Source: Meconema thalassinum (taxonomy: Eukaryota; Arthropoda; Insecta; Orthoptera; Tettigoniidae). From it: DNA of 64,000 nt. Of the stretch, positions 58,790 through 64,000 are shown one piece after another; the stretch's first letter is position 1, and each line of letters starts with the position of its first letter. Made by a program: the position numbers and the translations under genes. The notes below the pieces were generated by a model. The model saw nothing but the letters and a program-made list of their open reading frames with translations, searched no databases and was not told where the DNA came from. The stretch spans positions 1,507,738,545-1,507,802,544 of the forward strand of contig OX336388.2 of the NCBI GenBank assembly GCA_946902985.2, in the 5' to 3' direction.

Positions 58790-59098
58790 TCAAACGTTCG
58801 GAGTATGTGGAGGCGAATCACTTAATTCCAAGGAATTGAAAAATTCAATAATAGGGAAATGAAGTAGCTGGCTTTCATCTTCAGTATCCAATCTGTTAAC
58901 GCTGATGTATGTGTTTGAACTACTGGATATAAGTTCAATGACTTTTAAATTAATATCATTACATTGTTGCAGCTTGGCAAATATTTTATATTCCAGCAGA
59001 TCAATTTTACCCTCACAACAGTAAAGACCAAAGTAACCACGCATAGATTTTACGCAAGGGAAGTACAATGTAGAACAATGTTTACATTTGATCGTCAA
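58790..59098 (-). pseudogene. Helitron N-terminal zinc-finger fragment
   Basis: 102-codon frame starting MTIKCKHCSTLYFP with YFGLYCCEGKIDLL about 20 residues later. C..C..L.F then CC..GK is the zinc motif near the start of Helitron Rep-helicase proteins. It is followed within about 100 bases by the helicase C terminus, so at least 3 kb of coding sequence (Rep domain and most of the helicase) is missing between them. Confidence 0.6.
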
Positions 59099-59689
59099 AG
59101 ACCTTACAGTACACTGTACTGCATAATATCTGGAATTGTTTCTGAAATGGCCTATTTATATTGGATTTTAAATGTGGCTTCGTATTATTCGATAACACTA
59201 TAGTGTCCTGCAATAACGGAGCCGCTAAATATTACATGGCAAATAATACTTCCATTGCCGAAATCAACTGCGTAGTTAGACTCAGTACTCTAAACAAATA
59301 ATCATTAAACAATTGTCTTATACAATGAAGTTCAACATGACCGTCCAGAGACTTTCATACTCAAGTTGGTTGGTGAGGACCATGCGATGACACTGATCGC
59401 TTAAAATAAATTCCTTATAATTGTTCCTGCCAGCGAAATTTTTTGCGATAGCTTGAAAACGCAGCTCAGAATGACGTTCTTCATTTTGTTATAAACAGTA
59501 CGAAACTGCTCTTAATAAGCAATTTCCATCACCTGTTATAGGTTATGACAGTACATTTTGCAGGGGAACATAGAATCACTTCGCCAACTACTGGAACGAC
59601 CATAGGCCTATACTCAATACTCACTTCGGCAGTCACCCTAATGGAGGCAGTTTTTGAATTATATGTCCCGTGCATGTCAAAAATCGTAT

Positions 59690-59960
59690 TAACACATGGA
59701 GGCCCACCTATTCTTGTCTATCGCCCCGGAGACCCGGGTTACATTTCCTGCTCTGCCAAGAAATTGAATTCTGGTCTGAGGGCAAAAACGGGGCACATTC
59801 AGTCTCTTGAGGTATAACTAAGAAGAGGAAGGTTTAATTCCCACCTCGACAATCTTGGATGTGGTTTTCCGTGGTTTCCAACTTCCACTTAAGGCAAATA
59901 CCGGGATGGTTCCTAACTTAAGGCCTTGGCCGTCTCCTTGCCATTTACCACCTTAATTAC
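59690..59960 (+). repeat. tRNA-derived SINE, decayed head
   Basis: Body with GTGGTTTTCCGTGGTTTCCA and AAATACCGGGATGGTTCC, the same core as the SINEs at 5219 and 21296. A B-box-like GGTTTAATTCCCACC lies at about 59831. Confidence 0.6.
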
Positions 59961-60560
59961 AAATACACACAGTAATGCAGCCATCACAATAACACAGGTT
60001 ATGAGAGAAAATTTCACACATACACACCCAAGTACACGGGGCTGAGTGACCACGATGTCGGAGCCCTTCAAACGAATTATGTTTGCCAAGTGTCTCTTAT
60101 GGCGAAAGCAATTGTGGACACGCGCGAGTGCCTGGAAAACTACTTTTTTCTTTAATAATTTAAGAGTATATCGACGATGCATAATTATAACTTTTAGTCT
60201 AGGACGCTAATAACTTGACCACCGAAGCATTGGGAAGAAATTGCAATATTAAGGTACATAAACAACATAGCCTACACATTCAACTGTCGGTTAATGTTCC
60301 TCAAAATTTCACTTCTTAAATATTCCCCTCCTTTATAATTCTCCATCACGTGAAAACGTGCCATGTCTTGGGTTTTAAATATATCGATGCAATGGTTCTG
60401 CCATCTGCTATCAGTTACTGGAACTATATGGGCGATGTACTGCCATCTGTTGTCAGTTATAGGAACTGATTGCAGATATTTAAACGGCGTACTGAGGACA
60501 ACAGTTTGTTCTTTTGATCACATCCTGTAATGCAATGGTAAAACGGAAATAAAACGAATT

Positions 60561-61492
60561 GAGAGGGAATGTAGAAATATGTATCTTTTACAGACATAAA
60601 ACCTTACTAATACTCCTTGATTAAACAATATTTCAATGGTAAAAAAAAACTTATATCGGCGAGGGCTGGGATCGAACCGGCGAACCTAGGAACCACAGTC
60701 TGTCGCCTTAACCACATAGCTACTCGCGCAATCTCGATCAGTAGCAGACGCAGCCATTCATTATATTCAAAAGCTGCTGCCTGAAGGAAATAATCCATTT
60801 CATTATCCAAATAAATCAATGTTGCACATTCGTATACGTTCATACTTTTATTATATTTTATTGCCAGAACTTGGTTAATGTATGTTTTCAATTACATGGA
60901 AGCTTATTAAATAACTTACATTTTAGTGGAATTCTCACCGCCATTTTGTCATGACCTCAGGCGGATTGTGCGCATGCGTGAGGGGCTAGAATTCTGCTAT
61001 TTTCTATATTAATTCAAAAATATACCGAGAGGGAATGTAGAAATATGTATCTTTAACAGACATAAAACCTTACTAATACTCCTTGATTAAACAATATTTC
61101 AGTGGAAAAAAAAAAAAAATATCGGCGAGGGATGGGATCGAACCGGTGTAGCTTGTAACCACAGTCTGTCGCCTTAACCACATAGCTACTCGAGCACTCT
61201 TGGTGAGCAGCAGACGCAGCCGTTCTTTATCATTAAAAGCCGCTGTCTGAAGGAAATAATCCATTTCATTATCCAAATAAATCAATGTTGCACATTCGTA
61301 TACGTTCATACTGTTATTATATTTTATTGCCAGAACTTGGTTAATGTATGTTTTCAATTACATGCAAGCTTATTAAATAACTTACATTTTAATGGACTTC
61401 TCACCGCCATTTTGTCATGACCCCAGGCGGATTGTGCGCATGCGTGAGGGGAGAGAATTCTGCTATTTTCTATATTAATTCAAAAATATACC
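60561..61492 (-). repeat. 466-bp tandem duplication, each unit with a tRNA-like sequence
   Basis: Units 60561-61026 and 61027-61492 both start GAGAGGGAATGTAGAAATAT and end AATTCAAAAATATACC. On the minus strand each has a tRNA-like block (about 60653-60735 and 61120-61200): TAGCTATGTGGTTAAGGCGA as A-box region and CCGGTTCGATCCCA as B box. The flank GCGGATTGTGCGCATGCGTG is also shared. Units differ at scattered positions. Confidence 0.88.
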
Positions 61493-61635
61493 GTAATATA
61501 TTTGTTTATTTTATAGACACTCTGCAAATCTAGAGGCCAAGAGCTTTCGTTAGAGTGCTCTACGAAGTAAATCGGTTCTGTCGTTCTCTCAATCTCGTGG
61601 TAACAAAAATCACCTTACTGTTTTAAATATATAGA

Positions 61636-63554
61636 TAATCAGACGGATTACGTTGCATGGGCACGTGGCCCGATTGACGTCAACACGATTAACATATTGC
61701 ATTTCCACTTTTCTCCAAGAGGAGATGAAAAAGGGAGCGTAGCTCAGTGAGATACAAAAAATATCTGCACGAGATTGGGATCTCTTAGAGAGAACACTTC
61801 GAACATGGGAATAACCAACCTAAGCCGATGCTGAATACTGAAAAGGCGTGGGCAAACCAGAGAAAAGAACAATAACCTCTACGATTGGATGGATACTGGG
61901 CAAATTTGAAAGCTGAAAGGAAGCAGTTGAAATGGCGTGGTCCTTAGTTGGCCTAAACGAAACAACACAATAATAATAATATTCATTGGAGAAAGATCTG
62001 TTGCAAATCGGCATTCCAAAAAAGAAAATCCTCGAAAAAACTGAATTTTGAGAAATGATTAAAGTCTATCAGGGTTTTGAATATGATTCTGAACCCAAGA
62101 GACGGAGAGAGCCTCTATCAGGAGCAGTGAAGAAGGCACTGACTGATTTGCTTAAGAAATACTCCGAGGATGCCAAGACGAATAGAAGAACGAGATCTAG
62201 ACACAAATGAAATGGAATGTTGTAACATATTGGTTGCAGGAGTTTGAAGTTGTATGCCTCGCTTTACTGATGTCTTTTGTTTTCATCCATTTTACTGTGT
62301 TTTCATCCATCTCATTTTGCATGGCGTGTGATTTTGTTGGTTAGGAGTAAGTTATTTCAGTTGTTTGATATATTTTCTTTCTTGTCATTTTTAGAGTATA
62401 AGGGGGTGATTTCTTTTATGTAAAGCCTGGTTTATGTCATGTGCGGGGTTCGGATATTTGGATCTTTAGTTGGGACTGCTTATATGTGGACTGGTGTCAT
62501 GGCGCCTGCAAGGAGTTAAGAAACTATAGAAGAATTATAGACTTGCAAGATTATTTGCTGCGGCTATGGAACTAGTGGTGATTCGATGTACGAGAGAGGA
62601 TCAATTTACTATGTCGCTGTCGATTTGGATTCCTGTGTCATGTATGTTCACGATATCAGTCAAAAGTGAACGAATGTTATACAATAACAGTCTCCTTGAG
62701 GCAACCGTTATTCCAAAGGAGTTGGCATTAACCTGAGCTAAGTTTCCCAGATTATGAGTTTCTGTTGGTATCAATTAAAAGTGTTATAGCATATATGTCA
62801 GAGCTACATCATTCATCCCGGATCCCTCTACCACCACATAAGTAAGTCATAGATAAATCATATAATGTATACTAAAGGTTGCCTGTTCACCATTGATTCT
62901 GATTGGTAACAGTGTTACTCTACTACCCGAATAAAATCAAACGTTACAATGTTAGCATGCACGCCATAGCGGCTCAAATCCAATTTAATAAAAATATATA
63001 ATAATAATAATATTGACGTAGATACATAGTACAGATCTGTAAAGTTGGTGCCATGCAAGCGATCAATTCACCAATTTAGAAGGTTCATTTTATTTGCCAT
63101 CTAGCAGCAAACATTGGAAGTCCACAGGTAGAGGACATGAGTGAAGGGGTTATGATACCAACTTTCAAGCTGTTTTTTTTGGTAATCACTCAACTTGTTT
63201 CAAGAAGCCGAAATTGCATGATTCGGAGAGCTGTGGATTTTGTCCGTATTCAAAAATACCTCTGGTTGGGCAGCCAAGAAAACTAGCCGCTACACATACG
63301 AGGTGATTGATGAAAATACGTAATGTCCTTGTTAGGTCAAACTGTTTACAACAATGCAAGGCATTAATTTAAAACGTTACTTGATGGCAGACAAACCGAA
63401 ATGACAAATTCAATTTACAGTTCCAGACTAGGTGGATGGGTAGAGGTGTATCAATTAGATAGCTTCCCCACCCTTCGGACCTAAATCCACTCGGAATTAT
63501 ATGTGTGTAAACATGAATGCTCTTGTGTAAAAACCGTCGGTGTAGTATGAGCTC
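61636..63554. other. unassigned sequence
   Basis: No gene recognised. A 50-codon frame at 62057-62209 (MIKVYQGFEYDSEPKRRREP..) has a basic, nuclear-signal-like stretch but no family match I can name. TAA-rich runs occur near 61970 and 63000. Confidence 0.4.
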
Positions 63555-63770
63555 ATTATTTCTTAAGATTTATTTAGGGACATGAATAACATGGTCATCA
63601 GCCCGGTGTATTTGTGTGAGTGTAGAATTTATCTGATAACTTTTTGAGGTGACTGTTATGTGGTGTATATATGATAGTGATGGAATAGTCCCTGGACTTC
63701 AGTTAGGAACCATTTGGATATTTGTCTGTAATAGTAATAGGAAATAACTTTTAGGATTGCCGAGAAGGAA
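63555..63770 (+). repeat. third, diverged copy of repeat R1
   Basis: TTTAGGGACATGAATAACAT, ATGGTCATCAGCCCGGTGTA and TGTGAGTGTAGAAT follow the same order as the copies at 24 and 30113. Confidence 0.55.
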
Positions 63771-64000
63771 ATCATATCCGCTCTTTGTCAGTTTTGTCTC
63801 CTAACTCTCAGTGTACCCCGTTCCAACTCCCAGAAAAGAAATATTTTATTTGAAATGTGGTATGAAATCCAGCACCTTTGGACCATAATTTCAATACAGC
63901 CTACACCCAAGACTACAAAAAGGTGGCTGAAGATAAAAGACGATGTAAAAGTAGCGACAGTTGAATTAAAACTCCCGTTGATGGTAGGAATACTAAAATA
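63771..64000. other. unassigned window end
   Basis: Nothing recognised. Confidence 0.4.

Larger units (their letters stand above)
56538..61635 (-). mobile_element. degenerate Helitron with helicase remnants
   Basis: On the minus strand the 3' end is a 6-bp hairpin CCGTCA/TGACGG (56549-56565, 5-base loop), seven bases, then terminal CTAG (56538-56541) followed by T. A matching 5' start TCTATATATTTAAAA preceded by A lies at 61635. Inside are an N-terminal zinc-finger-like frame (58790-59098) and a helicase C-terminal fragment (58490-58690) of the Helitron Rep-helicase, in correct order and strand. A LINE (56720-58474), a SINE (59690-59960) and a tandem tRNA-like repeat (60561-61492) are additional content. 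The 5' end is less certain than the 3' end. Confidence 0.7.

Noticed and set aside
60653..61200. Pair of functional tRNA genes
   Set aside because: The tRNA-like blocks differ from each other in the stem regions and lie in a tandem repeat unit; better explained as SINE-type sequence.

Overview
The window is repeat-dense, AT-rich metazoan DNA. tRNA-derived SINEs, ATT/TAA microsatellites, Gypsy-like LTR elements, Helitrons, hAT, Tigger and several non-LTR fragments point to an arthropod, most likely an insect with a large genome. I recognise no host gene. Nearly everything I can name is a mobile element or the remains of one, and the order of nesting can be read for much of the window.

Layout: 1-6180 holds dispersed repeats, SINEs and three LINE C-terminal fragments. 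6181-18813 is a DNA transposon with terminal inverted repeats (TIRs) of about 500 bp. Its cargo is a decayed gene with an N-terminal C2HC zinc finger, a TLDG..TFH core and a C-terminal TSO1/tesmin-like CXC cysteine cluster. A young Gypsy-type LTR retrotransposon (8532-16856) and a Tigger/pogo remnant (17160-17903) sit inside it. 19-28.4 kb holds SINEs, an inverted-repeat-bounded block (21824-28407), a hAT element with a perfect 8-bp TSD (22680-26596) and a family of elements with 290-bp internal tandem repeats. 29253-34828 is a second long-TIR element. Its TIR sequence differs from the first, but it carries the same CXC gene, on the minus strand. 35024-37235 is a Helitron with repeated 700-bp modules. 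38690-48793 is a non-autonomous LTR element with 3.3-kb LTRs and one intact Gag-protease ORF without RT, RNase H or integrase. 48.8-53.2 kb is unassigned. 53236-55310 and 56538-61635 are two Helitrons on the minus strand; the second keeps pieces of the N-terminal zinc finger and C-terminal helicase and has a 5'-truncated LINE inserted in it. The end of the window is mostly unassigned.

The most interesting signal is the pair of long-TIR elements. Two elements with unrelated TIRs, except for a shared CCCAG terminus, carry the same uncharacterised CXC protein and reduce to about the same original size (3.5 kb) once younger insertions are subtracted. This suggests a DNA-transposon lineage whose transposase, or main cargo, is this CXC protein. 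The Gypsy element is the only one that looks fully intact: near-identical LTRs, a 4-bp TSD, a PBS-like site, gag, a canonical -1 slippery heptamer GGGAAAC followed by a 6-bp GC hairpin, a full pol, and a polypurine tract.

All calls rest on reading the sequence by eye and on remembered family motifs; no database search was run. Edges of old repeats are accurate only to tens of bases.
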